From an uncultured Spongiibacteraceae bacterium (GTDB lineage Bacteria > Pseudomonadota > Gammaproteobacteria > Pseudomonadales > CAMLJR01), in assembly GCA_946480345.1 (NCBI GenBank), contig CAMLJR010000011.1:1-32028 (forward strand): a stretch of 32,028 bases of DNA. Reading direction: 5' to 3'. Under the pieces are notes generated by a model. The model saw nothing but the letters and a program-made list of their open reading frames with translations, ran no database searches and was not told the DNA's origin. Every line of letters starts with the position of its first letter. Within the stretch, counting starts at the first letter, position 1. Shown here piece after piece: positions 1 to 7,652 of the stretch. The translations under genes and the position numbers were made by a program.

Positions 1-1243
1 CGGCTTGTTCATCAGCAAAATATTGCGCCCAGTTGATCGCGAATTGTTTTTCGCAAGCGGCAATATCGAGCTGCAGATTACAAATAATCTGCATAATAAC
101 GTGACGACGAATCAAATCGTCGTCGGTGACGATCAGGCCGCGTTCGATCGGCAGAACATCGCGATCGAGCAACGCGTAATAGTCGTTGAGATCGCGCGCA
201 TTCTGCGTGTAACTCAGCGGCGTGCTGCCAATCGACGACACGCCCAGCCCCACCAGATCGGGTGCCTTGCACGTCGAATAGCCCTGGAAATTCCGCTGCA
301 ACTGACCGCGTTGTTGCGCGAGCGCGAGTTCGTCGTGCGCGAGCACGAAATGATCCATGCCTATATGACAATAACCGGCTGCGCCGAGACGGTCGTTCGC
401 GAGTTGCAACATCGCGATTTTTTCGTCGGCCTTCGGCAAGGTCATACGATCGATCGAGCGCTGCGTCGGAAAACGTTCGGGCAGGTGCGCGTAACTATAA
501 ATAGCGAGACGGTCGGGTTTTAACGCGATGACCTGCTGCAATGTCGCGGCGATGCTTTGCAGCGATTGCAGCGGCAAGCCGTAAATCAGATCGAAGCTGA
601 TCGATTTAAAACCGAAGCCGCGCGCGGCATCGACCAGTTCACGTACCGAATCGACCGATTGAATGCGATTAACGGCACGCTGCACGTCCGGATCGAAATC
701 CTGAATACCGAAACTGATGCGATTGAAACCGAGCCCTTTCAGCAGCGCGAGCTTGTTGCGATCGACGGTACGCGGATCGATTTCGATGCTGTATTCGCGA
801 TCGTCGCTATCGAGCAGCGTGAAGTGACTCGCGAGCGCATACATCAGCTCGGTCAGTTCGGCACCGTTGAGAAATGTCGGCGTGCCGCCACCCCAGTGCA
901 ATTGCGTGATCGGACGCGTCGCGCCGACCAGCTGTGCCTGCAACCGAATTTCCTTTTCCAGGTAGTTCAGATATTGCCGCGCTTTTTCCTTCTGTCGCGT
1001 GACGATTTTGTTGCAGGCGCAGTAGTAGCAGATGTTTTCGCAAAAGGGCACGTGGACATACAACGACAGCGGCGTGATGCAGGGTTGCGCGCGTCGCCAT
1101 AGATTTTCGTACTGCGCGATAGTGAACGCCGTCGTGAAATGCGGAGCGGTGGGATACGAGGTATAGCGCGGTCCGGCGACATCGTACTTGTTGACGAGAC
1201 CGGCATCGTAAGCGGCGATCAGTGACGATGTATGTGGGGACAT
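1..1243 (-). CDS. hemN: Oxygen-independent coproporphyrinogen III oxidase (C-terminus beyond left edge)
   Basis: Radical-SAM enzyme of anaerobic heme synthesis that decarboxylates coproporphyrinogen III to protoporphyrinogen IX in the cytoplasm. Reading from an ATG at 1243 gives the HemN opening (YDVAGPRYTSYPTA at about residues 20-33) and then YVHVPFCENICYYCACNK. Cys68, Cys72 and Cys75 form the CxxxCxxC 4Fe-4S site, and Cys77 is the extra family cysteine. The frame is still open at base 2, where it reads AQYFADEQA, a HemN C-terminal region. About 414 residues are present, so only the last few dozen of a roughly 455-residue protein are missing. A perfect FNR-type box lies 62 bp upstream. Family assignment is firm; anaerobic control is inferred from the box. 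Confidence 0.97.
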   Translation of the reverse strand, partial: MSPHTSSLIAAYDAGLVNKYDVAGPRYTSYPTAPHFTTAFTIAQYENLWRRAQPCITPLSLYVHVPFCENICYYCACNKIVTRQKEKARQYLNYLEKEIRLQAQLVGATRPITQLHWGGGTPTFLNGAELTELMYALASHFTLLDSDDREYSIEIDPRTVDRNKLALLKGLGFNRISFGIQDFDPDVQRAVNRIQSVDSVRELVDAARGFGFKSISFDLIYGLPLQSLQSIAATLQQVIALKPDRLAIYSYAHLPERFPTQRSIDRMTLPKADEKIAMLQLANDRLGAAGYCHIGMDHFVLAHDELALAQQRGQLQRNFQGYSTCKAPDLVGLGVSSIGSTPLSYTQNARDLNDYYALLDRDVLPIERGLIVTDDDLIRRHVIMQIICNLQLDIAACEKQFAINWAQYFADEQA

Positions 1244-1276
1244 GGCGGCAGACGATGAATGACTCGAATGCCGCCC

Positions 1277-1318
1277 ACATTACTCCCGATGCCGGATATC
1301 CGATTTGATGTGGATCAA
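1277..1318 (-). promoter_or_regulatory. FNR/Anr box and putative hemN promoter
   Basis: Bases 1305-1318 read TTGATGTGGATCAA, a perfect match to the FNR/Anr consensus TTGAT-N4-ATCAA. The site lies between the acyltransferase stop and the hemN start. At the class II spacing (22 nt between box and -10) the minus strand carries only TAATGT (1277-1282); a better AGTAAT lies at 1279-1284 with a 20-nt gap. The box is strong. The exact -10 is uncertain. Confidence 0.8.
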
Positions 1319-1327
1319 TGAGAAGGT

Positions 1328-2050
1328 TTACGCAACCTGCTGGGCTTGATCGTTGGCATACAGCTGCATATCGACCTCATCGTAAAATTTCCGCCATGCG
1401 GTCGGCAGCAGCGTCAGCTCGTTGCGCAGACGCGGCGCGTTGGTGGTGAACGTCGCGCGCGCGCCGTAATACTCGAATTTCGGACTGATCTGGTCGAGAT
1501 GCATACCGAAGCGTGAAATCAGGCGCGCGAGGCGCGGCTCGATCACCATGAACAAATGCTCGATGCCCATGTGCAGCGTAATCGCGGTTACCGCGTAGAA
1601 CATCGCTGCCGCGAGATAGGGGGTGCTGATACCGACCGATGCAGTTTCGTGATTCAGCAGCTTCGCGTTCAGCGCCAGCCGCGACACTTCCATGCTGCGC
1701 ATATGGTTGACCTTGTTCCAGTCGAACAGACTGCGATCGACATGCGGAACGCCGTATAAATCGAACGGCAACCAGACGCGCGTATTCGGTTGCGGCAGTA
1801 CCAGACGGAAGCAGGCGACACCGGCGCCGGTGCTGCGATCGCGGATTAAAATATGGATGCTGTTGATGTCATGTTCATCGGATTCGCAACCGTCGACGTT
1901 ATCCATTTCGTAGCCCAGTTGTTCGCAGAACACTTGGTGGCGTACCCGGAACGTTTCGCGACGCTCTTCTTCGGTAGCGGCAATCAAAACCTGATAGCGT
2001 TCGGCGAAATCCGGAGCAAGCGCATCGGCGAGCGCACTGTCTAATTTCAT
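1328..2050 (-). CDS. PEP-CTERM/exosortase system-associated acyltransferase (GNAT/autoinducer-synthase-like)
   Basis: A 240-residue cytoplasmic protein resembling the exosortase-associated acyltransferases (TIGR03694 type), distantly related to LuxI-type acyl-homoserine lactone synthases. Recognisable stretches are the early ERRETFRVRHQVFCEQLGYE block, the central SMEVSRLALN block, and YAVTAITLHMGIEHLFMVIE followed by an LARLISRFGM segment. Length fits the family. I prefer the ATG at 2050 because GAGGGG lies 7 nt upstream; an in-frame ATG at 2056 would put it almost against the start codon. No exosortase, PEP-CTERM substrate or extracellular polysaccharide gene is visible nearby. It sits alone between the cbb3 assembly genes and hemN, where related genomes usually have none. 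Its substrate cannot be read from the sequence. Confidence 0.82.
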   Translation of the reverse strand: MKLDSALADALAPDFAERYQVLIAATEEERRETFRVRHQVFCEQLGYEMDNVDGCESDEHDINSIHILIRDRSTGAGVACFRLVLPQPNTRVWLPFDLYGVPHVDRSLFDWNKVNHMRSMEVSRLALNAKLLNHETASVGISTPYLAAAMFYAVTAITLHMGIEHLFMVIEPRLARLISRFGMHLDQISPKFEYYGARATFTTNAPRLRNELTLLPTAWRKFYDEVDMQLYANDQAQQVA

Positions 2051-2105
2051 TGTCATTCCCCTCGGAAAATTTCGCGATCGTCAGTCGATCGGCTGGCTAA
2101 TTCTT

Positions 2106-2129
2106 CAACAACTATTTGACACTTTGTTG
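2106..2129. promoter_or_regulatory. Dyad in the intergenic region upstream of the acyltransferase gene
   Basis: CAACAA (2106-2111) and TTGTTG (2124-2129) form a perfect 6-bp inverted repeat with a 12-bp centre, about 56-80 bp upstream of the acyltransferase start. It could be an operator for that gene. A short dyad like this can arise by chance, and no regulator was identified. Confidence 0.25.
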
Positions 2130-2206
2130 TCGTAGTGCCGGCTAATGCCGATTCCGTGCCAACTCATCGATTGCATCGCGCCATAGTGCAACCGTTAGAT
2201 TTTCCT

Positions 2207-2944
2207 TTAAGCGTCCGCAGGGGAATGATGCGCTTCATGATTATGTTGGTGCGCCGGATTTCGATGACCACCAATATGTTGCAGTGGAATCGCGATGGTT
2301 ATGACACCCAACGCAATTAATCCGGCGGCGGCAATTTTTCGCACCCATGGCTGCTGCATTTTTTTTTGAATCTGCTGTCCGCCGATCGTTGTCAAAATCA
2401 TCGACGGCAATGTGCCTAAACCAAATACCGCCATTAGCTGCGCACTTTCCAATGCATTGCCGCGCGCCGCAGCCCAGCTCAATGTCGAATAAATCAGCCC
2501 GCACGGCAGCAGACCCCAGGCCGCGCCGAGCGTTAACGCCGCGCCGATGTTGCGCGGTGGCAATAGATTTTTCGTCAGGGGCTGGATGTGTCGCCAAACA
2601 TGCGCGCCGATTCGTTCGAGCCGCGCCAGGCCGAACCACCAGCCGCCGATATATAAACCCATCGCGATAATCATCGCGCCGGCAATGATGCGCAGGCCGA
2701 TACCGAACAACGGCGCAATCGGTTGCAGCGTTGCGCCAAATAATTGAACGACAGCACCAACAGTTCCACCCAGCGCCGCGTAACCGACAATGCGACCCAG
2801 GTGATAGTTGAATGTGAGCAGCCAGCGTTTGCGTGTAGTAGCCATTCCCAACGCCGCGCCGATGCCGCCGCACATGCCGATGCAATGCGCGCTGCCGCCA
2901 ACACCGATCAGCAACGCGCTGGCAATTGCCACCGAATCGGTCAC
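2207..2944 (-). CDS. TauE/SafE (DsbD_2-like) membrane protein of the ccoGHIS cluster
   Basis: About 245 residues and six or so hydrophobic segments. I place the start at a GTG (2944) that overlaps the ccoS stop in a GTGA junction; the frame is open further upstream, but that stretch overlaps ccoS and ccoI and does not look like protein. Near the N-terminus is the signature GSAHCIGMCGG (His20, Cys21, Cys25), and later GLLPCGLIYSTL, both typical of the TauE/SafE-DsbD_2 family found beside ccoS in many proteobacteria. The C-terminus is His-rich (HRNPAHQHNHEAHH), suggesting metal binding. The family is linked by context to cbb3 oxidase maturation, possibly metal or thiol handling; the precise role is not established. 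It is translationally coupled to ccoS. Confidence 0.88.
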   Translation of the reverse strand: MTDSVAIASALLIGVGGSAHCIGMCGGIGAALGMATTRKRWLLTFNYHLGRIVGYAALGGTVGAVVQLFGATLQPIAPLFGIGLRIIAGAMIIAMGLYIGGWWFGLARLERIGAHVWRHIQPLTKNLLPPRNIGAALTLGAAWGLLPCGLIYSTLSWAAARGNALESAQLMAVFGLGTLPSMILTTIGGQQIQKKMQQPWVRKIAAAGLIALGVITIAIPLQHIGGHRNPAHQHNHEAHHSPADA

Positions 2945-3126
2945 GACTGTTGGTCCGCGCGATTGTTTGGATCGATGTCCGAGCGGTGATCCTCGTCGAA
3001 CAGAATGCTGTGCGCGGCGCTGTCGAGATCGTCGAATTGATGGTGATTGATCGCCCAGAAATACGCGACGAGCGCAGCGGCGCAAAACAGAATCGCCAGC
3101 GGAATCAGCACGAACAGACTTTCCAT
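2941..3126 (-). CDS. ccoS: cbb3-type cytochrome oxidase assembly protein CcoS
   Basis: A tiny single-pass inner-membrane protein of 61 residues. It opens with MESLFVLIPLAILFCAAALV (the membrane segment), followed by FWAINHHQFDDLDSAAHSIL and FDEDH. The FWA-(I/V)N-x-(H/G)QFDDLD block is the CcoS signature. CcoS is needed for cofactor insertion into the cbb3 oxidase. Two adjacent ATG codons (3129 and 3126) overlap the ccoI stop in an ATGATG junction; the second has the better spacing to GGAG. The 3' end overlaps the next gene by 4 nt, so the whole assembly block is tightly coupled. Confidence 0.93.
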   Translation of the reverse strand: MESLFVLIPLAILFCAAALVAYFWAINHHQFDDLDSAAHSILFDEDHRSDIDPNNRADQQS

Positions 3127-5621
3127 CATCGACTCCGTTTTTCAATCGGCTCGAAGCCGTTAAGACGCAATGCATTGCCGACCACCAGCAACGAACTCAC
3201 CGACATGCCGATCGCCGCCAGATACGGCGGCACCCAACCGAGCGCGGCCAGCGGAATCGCGATCAGGTTGTACAGCAGTGCCCAGATTAAATTTTCGCGC
3301 ACGATTTTTCGGGTTTTCGCGGCGATGCCGAGCAGCGTCAATAACCGCGACAATTCGCCGTTCAGAAAAATGCAATCGGCACTGGTTTTGGCGAGTTGCG
3401 AGGCGTTGCTCATCGCCACCGAAATATCGGCGGCGGCGAGCACGGGAATATCGTTGACACCGTCGCCCACCATCATCACGCAGCGCTGCGCGCGTTGTAG
3501 TTGTTCGATATACGCGAGCTTTTGTTCGGGACTCGCGCCAGCCACTACATTGTCGATGCGCAGGGCGCGCGCCAGATTGCCGACGGTATCCGAGCGATCG
3601 CCGCTGAGCAGATGAATGACGAAGCCGCGTTGTTGCAATGCCGCAACCGTATCGGCGGCGTCGGCGCGCGGGCTGTCGCCGAGACGGAACCAACACAGTG
3701 CGGCGTTCGTATCGCCGAGCAGAATCCATTGCCCTTCGGCGGCGGGCGCGTTCGCCTCGCTGCCGCTGAGCGCGAGGACAAAATCGGGTTCGCCAAGCCG
3801 ATAGCAACGCCCCGCAATCCAACCTTCGACGCCGCGGCCGTTAATCTGACGGCGATTCTCCGCCGGTACCGTATTCGCGTTGCACGCAAATGCTTTCGCG
3901 ATCGGATGCGCGGAGCCGGCCTCTAACGCATTCGCTATGTCGCGACACACGTCAGCGCTGCGATTCACGCACGGCACACAATCGACGACGTGCACGCGGC
4001 CTTCGCTGAGCGTGCCAGTTTTGTCGAACACGATATCGGTGATCGTCGGCAGTTTTTCCCAGACGTCGGCGCGTGTAACGAGCAAGCCGAGGCGTCGCAA
4101 TGTATTCGTTGCATTGGTAATCGCTACCGGCGTGGCGAGCCCAAGTGCGCACGGACAGCTGACGACCAGCACCGCCAGCGCAATCCAGAACGCCTGCTCG
4201 GCGTCGCGCCACAACCAAAATGCATAGGTGGCCGCTGCGATAAGCAGAATTGCGCTGACGAATACGCTGGCGATGCGATCGGCCAATTGCGCGATGCGCG
4301 GTTTGTGCGCCGATGCCTGACGGCTCAAATGGTGAATCGCGCTGAGACGCGTCTGCGTGCCGATATTTTCTGCGCGCATCGTCAACGTCTGCTCGCCGTT
4401 GATACTGCCCGCCAATAATCGATCGCCGGGTTGTTTGTGCACCGGCATGAATTCGCCGGTCAGCGCCGCTTCGTTAATGCTGGCATCGGTATCGAGCAGC
4501 ACACCATCGGCCGGTACATATTGGCCGGCCCCGACCAGCACCCGGTCGCCGCTGAGTAATTGTGTTAGAGCGATGGTTTGCGGTTTGTCGTCGTTGTCGA
4601 GGCGCGTCACGGTACGGGGCAGGAGTGCAAGCAAATCGCTGCCGAGCCGGCCGCTGTAATGGCGCGCGCGCAATTCGAGATAACGGCTGCCGAGCAGCAG
4701 AAAAATAAACATCGTCACCGAATCGAAATACACATCGCCGTCGCCGCGCACTGTGGCGACGATACTGGCGATGAAAGCGAGCACGATCGCGATAACGATC
4801 GGCACGTCCATGCCGGGCCGTCGCATACGCAGACCGCGCCACGCGCCGACAAAAAAACTCTGGCCCGAATAGATCACCACCGGCACGCTGACGATCAAGC
4901 TGATCCAGCGCAGAAAATCGCGATACACCGGTTCGATGCCTTCGATCGCGCCCGCGTATAGACCCAGCGCGCACATGCCGACCTGCATCATGCCGATGCC
5001 GGCGACGCCGAGTTGGCGCAGCGCGCGTTTGTTTTCATCGCGACGCGATGTTTCGACGCGGTCGCTGGTGTAAGGCTGGGGCTGGTAACCGATAGCGGCG
5101 ATGGTTCGGCAGATCGCACTCAATGCCTGCTGTTCTGGCGCGAATGCAATGACCGCGCGCTGCTCGTTCAAATTCACATGTGCGCTGTCGATGCCGGGCT
5201 GTCGCAATAAATAATTTTCGAGCAACCACACGCATGCGGCGCAGTGCATGCCTTCGATTAATAATTCCGCTTCAACGCAACCGTTATCGAGCGGCCGCAA
5301 CCATTGCTGTTGCAGATCGGCGTCGTCGAGCGCACTGAAATCGACATCGGCTTGCGCCGGCGCGCCGGCGTCTTCTTGATATCGCCCCTGTTCTTCCCGA
5401 TAGCGCCCTTGCTCTTCCCGGTAGCGCTTTTCTTCTTCCCGATACCGATAGTAATTCGTGAAACCCCCGGCGATTATCGTTTCAGCCACTGCTTTGCAGG
5501 CGGGGCAACAGAGCAGACGATCGGCTTCGCCTACGCGCAGCACATATTGCTCGCCGCACAACACCGGCAAGCCGCAGTGATAACACGCGGGAGCGGTGGC
5601 GGTGGCTGATCGAGCGCTCAT
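3126..5621 (-). CDS. ccoI: Copper-translocating P1B-type ATPase for cbb3 oxidase assembly (CcoI/FixI)
   Basis: An 831-residue inner-membrane pump that exports Cu(I) for CuB insertion into CcoN. Order: an N-terminal Cys-rich domain (Cys13, Cys16 and C38-C-P-A-C42, typical of CcoI/FixI), a charged linker, an HMA copper domain with GMHCAAC (124-130), eight or so membrane segments, the TGE actuator (388-390), the CPC ion-binding motif (489-491), the DKTGT phosphorylation site (Asp533), HP (572-573) and GDGVND (719-724). All key residues are present. Unusually, the linker at residues 59-86 contains four copies of an RYREEQG-like heptad. It lies 15 nt after ccoH and overlaps ccoS. Confidence 0.97.
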   Translation of the reverse strand: MSARSATATAPACYHCGLPVLCGEQYVLRVGEADRLLCCPACKAVAETIIAGGFTNYYRYREEEKRYREEQGRYREEQGRYQEDAGAPAQADVDFSALDDADLQQQWLRPLDNGCVEAELLIEGMHCAACVWLLENYLLRQPGIDSAHVNLNEQRAVIAFAPEQQALSAICRTIAAIGYQPQPYTSDRVETSRRDENKRALRQLGVAGIGMMQVGMCALGLYAGAIEGIEPVYRDFLRWISLIVSVPVVIYSGQSFFVGAWRGLRMRRPGMDVPIVIAIVLAFIASIVATVRGDGDVYFDSVTMFIFLLLGSRYLELRARHYSGRLGSDLLALLPRTVTRLDNDDKPQTIALTQLLSGDRVLVGAGQYVPADGVLLDTDASINEAALTGEFMPVHKQPGDRLLAGSINGEQTLTMRAENIGTQTRLSAIHHLSRQASAHKPRIAQLADRIASVFVSAILLIAAATYAFWLWRDAEQAFWIALAVLVVSCPCALGLATPVAITNATNTLRRLGLLVTRADVWEKLPTITDIVFDKTGTLSEGRVHVVDCVPCVNRSADVCRDIANALEAGSAHPIAKAFACNANTVPAENRRQINGRGVEGWIAGRCYRLGEPDFVLALSGSEANAPAAEGQWILLGDTNAALCWFRLGDSPRADAADTVAALQQRGFVIHLLSGDRSDTVGNLARALRIDNVVAGASPEQKLAYIEQLQRAQRCVMMVGDGVNDIPVLAAADISVAMSNASQLAKTSADCIFLNGELSRLLTLLGIAAKTRKIVRENLIWALLYNLIAIPLAALGWVPPYLAAIGMSVSSLLVVGNALRLNGFEPIEKRSR
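5364..5447 (-). repeat. Tandem 21-bp repeat inside ccoI encoding RYREEQG heptads
   Basis: Four in-frame 21-bp units encode RYREEEK, RYREEQG, RYREEQG and RYQEDAG (CcoI residues 59-86). The middle units are the most alike and the last is the most diverged. The stretch sits between the N-terminal Cys-rich domain and the HMA domain, so it is probably a charged helical linker that grew by slippage or unequal recombination. Confidence 0.85.
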
Positions 5622-5636
5622 CGGCGGCGTGCTGAC

Positions 5637-6149
5637 CTAAGGTGTGATCGATAAAGGCTGTGCGAGCGCGACAGTGATTGGCTGCCGTAATCGCCAACTG
5701 CTATCCAATGGATCGCTGATTTCGATATACCAGCGGCCATCGATCGCATGCGGTAACTGAGAGCGGTAATGATTGGCGCCGACATGCGCGGCGGCAATAC
5801 GTAAATCCGCGGAGTCGCGCATCGGATGAATGAATTGCAGCAGCAATTGCGCGGGTGGAGTGCGTAGATCGCCGCGCAGTTCGAGAACGGCGTTGTTGTG
5901 CGCATCGAGCGTCAACGTGGCTGCAATATGGCGTCGCGCAGCGGTTTTATCGCGATCGATATCGGCGTTGATCGCGAGTCCGTCCTTGTAATAATCGTCC
6001 TTCACCAGACTGTCGCGTCCGCTCACCGCGATGTAGATCGTGACAATGCTCGCGATTACGACCACACCCGGCAGCGCGATCAGAAACCACGGCCAGAATT
6101 GTTTATGCCACGGCTGCTTGTGTTGTCGATCGGAAATCAATGCGTTCAT
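5637..6149 (-). CDS. ccoH: cbb3 oxidase assembly protein CcoH/FixH
   Basis: A 170-residue protein with one N-terminal membrane anchor (about residues 18-43, in PWFLIALPGVVVIASIVTIY) and a periplasmic domain. The segment around WPWFLIALPG and the block SLVKDDYYKDGLAIN just after the anchor are diagnostic of the FixH/CcoH family. The C-terminal domain ends in a DGRWYIEISDP stretch, as in other members. CcoH associates with the cbb3 complex and helps its assembly or stability. It starts 2 nt after ccoG stops and ends 15 nt before ccoI, consistent with one ccoGHIS transcript. Confidence 0.94.
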   Translation of the reverse strand: MNALISDRQHKQPWHKQFWPWFLIALPGVVVIASIVTIYIAVSGRDSLVKDDYYKDGLAINADIDRDKTAARRHIAATLTLDAHNNAVLELRGDLRTPPAQLLLQFIHPMRDSADLRIAAAHVGANHYRSQLPHAIDGRWYIEISDPLDSSWRLRQPITVALAQPLSITP

Positions 6150-6151
6150 CG

Positions 6152-7600
6152 TTAATGCGTCCGAGGTGCGAGGAAACGGCTTTCGCTGTGCGCACGCAAT
6201 GTCGCGTTGTCAGCAGCGCCGATATGAAATTCGATTTTGTCGTTCGCGGCTTTCAGCAAGGCGGGATCGATGGCGAGGCGCAGCGGCACATCGCGCGCTT
6301 CGCCGCTGTCGAGATCGACGTTGCGGGGGCCGATGATTTGCACATCCGGCAAACCGCGCACGTCGATTGTGAAGCGATGCGGGTTTTCGTCGATGTTCAG
6401 AATTTTCAGCGTGTAGACGTTTTCGATCAGGCCGTCGCTTGTCTGGCGATATAACTGACCTCGTTCGCGCACGACATCGAGATGCAGCGGAATACGCGCG
6501 GCAACGGTGTAGCCGAACAGCATCGTCATGATCAACACGCCGGCGGCATAGCCGATCAAACGCGGACGCAGCCAGCGATACGGTTTGCCTTCGAGCACGT
6601 TTTCGGTGGTGTACCGAATGAGGCCGCGTGCATAACCCATTTTGTCCATGACCGAATCGCAGCCGTCGATGCACAACGCGCAGTTGATGCATTGGTATTG
6701 CAGGCCATCGCGAATGTCGATGCCGGTCGGACATACCTGCACGCAGATGCGGCAGTCGATGCAATCGCCCAGTCCGCTCGTGAGCGGATCGATATCCTTT
6801 TTCCGCGCACCGCGTGGTTCGCCGCGTTTGGCGTCGTAGGACACGATTAATGTGTCGCGATCGAACATCACCGACTGGAAGCGCGCATACGGACACATGT
6901 ACAGACAAACCTGTTCGCGCAGCCAGCCGGCATTGATGTACGTGGCGCCGGTGAAAAATACGATCCACGCCGCTTCCCAGAAGCCGAGGTTGACGGTGAA
7001 CAGATTCACGCTGAGTGTACGGATCGGCGAGAAATAGCCGACGAAGGTGAGGCCGGTGAGCAGCGCGAAGCCGATCCACATCGTGTGCTTCAGGGTTTTG
7101 CGCGCGATCTTATCGACGCTGAGCGGAGCCTGATCAAGTTTGATGCGCTGATTGCGGCTGCCTTCGGCGAACTGCTCCGCCCACATGTAAATGGCCGTCC
7201 ATACGGTTTGCGGACAGGTGTAGCCACACCAGACGCGTCCGGCCCATACCGTCACCGCGAATAACGCGAAGGCGGCGATGATCAGCAACCACGCCAGTAG
7301 CGGAAAATCCTGCGGCCAGAAAGTCAGACCGAGAATATGAAACTTGCGCGCCGGTAGATCGAATAACACGGCGGGGCGATTGCCCCAGTTGATCCACGGC
7401 AGCAAAAAATAGCCGAGCAGCAGCGGCCAACCGGTATAAAGACGGACCTTCTGAAAAAAGCCCTCGATGCTGCGCGTGTAGATTTTTTCGCGCTTCTGAT
7501 ACAGATCGATTTCCGCGACTTCGGCGGGGGCGAGCTGATCGTCGTTCAACTGCACGGCGGGGATTTTTACGGGTTCGTTCATTCGTTCTGGCTTCAACAT
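6152..7600 (-). CDS. ccoG: cbb3 oxidase accessory ferredoxin-like membrane protein CcoG (FixG/RdxA)
   Basis: A 482-residue multi-pass membrane protein with a ferredoxin-type domain. Two 4Fe-4S cysteine clusters are complete: C280xxC283xxC286xxxC290P and C304xxC307xxC310xxxC314. Two further conserved Cys pairs lie at the membrane face, in WCGYTCPQTVW (125, 129) and CLYMCPYARFQ (232, 236). The C-terminal part, after a last membrane segment, is an immunoglobulin-like periplasmic domain. CcoG is thought to reduce copper during cbb3 maturation. The start is ambiguous: the ATG at 7600 has only a distant GGGA, which is part of a hairpin, and an in-frame ATG at 7582 has no obvious ribosome site. Confidence 0.95.
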   Translation of the reverse strand: MLKPERMNEPVKIPAVQLNDDQLAPAEVAEIDLYQKREKIYTRSIEGFFQKVRLYTGWPLLLGYFLLPWINWGNRPAVLFDLPARKFHILGLTFWPQDFPLLAWLLIIAAFALFAVTVWAGRVWCGYTCPQTVWTAIYMWAEQFAEGSRNQRIKLDQAPLSVDKIARKTLKHTMWIGFALLTGLTFVGYFSPIRTLSVNLFTVNLGFWEAAWIVFFTGATYINAGWLREQVCLYMCPYARFQSVMFDRDTLIVSYDAKRGEPRGARKKDIDPLTSGLGDCIDCRICVQVCPTGIDIRDGLQYQCINCALCIDGCDSVMDKMGYARGLIRYTTENVLEGKPYRWLRPRLIGYAAGVLIMTMLFGYTVAARIPLHLDVVRERGQLYRQTSDGLIENVYTLKILNIDENPHRFTIDVRGLPDVQIIGPRNVDLDSGEARDVPLRLAIDPALLKAANDKIEFHIGAADNATLRAHSESRFLAPRTH

Positions 7601-7614
7601 CGCGCCGAGTTATT

Positions 7615-7637
7615 TCCCGCTTTCGTCGAAAGCGGGA
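7615..7637 (-). promoter_or_regulatory. Strong hairpin between ccoP and ccoG
   Basis: TCCCGCTTTCG (7615-7625) and CGAAAGCGGGA (7627-7637) are a perfect 11-bp inverted repeat around one base. In RNA this gives a stem of about 9 bp with a 5-nt loop. It starts 16 nt after the ccoP stop. No T-run follows on the minus strand, so it is not a classical terminator. It may stabilise the 3' end of a ccoNOQP mRNA, cause partial termination, or mask the GGGA that precedes ccoG. Confidence 0.55.
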
Positions 7638-7652
7638 GCTTGGCAGGGTCGA

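Noticed and set aside
5..1102. Two long plus-strand open frames (5-523 and 557-1102)
   Set aside because: They lie opposite hemN, which has unmistakable motifs. Arg- and Gln-rich composition is typical of antisense frames in this base composition.
2116..2148. TTGACA at 2116-2121 as a plus-strand promoter
   Set aside because: No -10 at acceptable spacing and no plus-strand gene downstream.
2945..3175. Upstream extension of the TauE-like gene to an ATG at 3175
   Set aside because: It overlaps all of ccoS and the end of ccoI, and its translation is low-complexity Arg/Ser-rich. The GTG at 2944 fits the family N-terminus.
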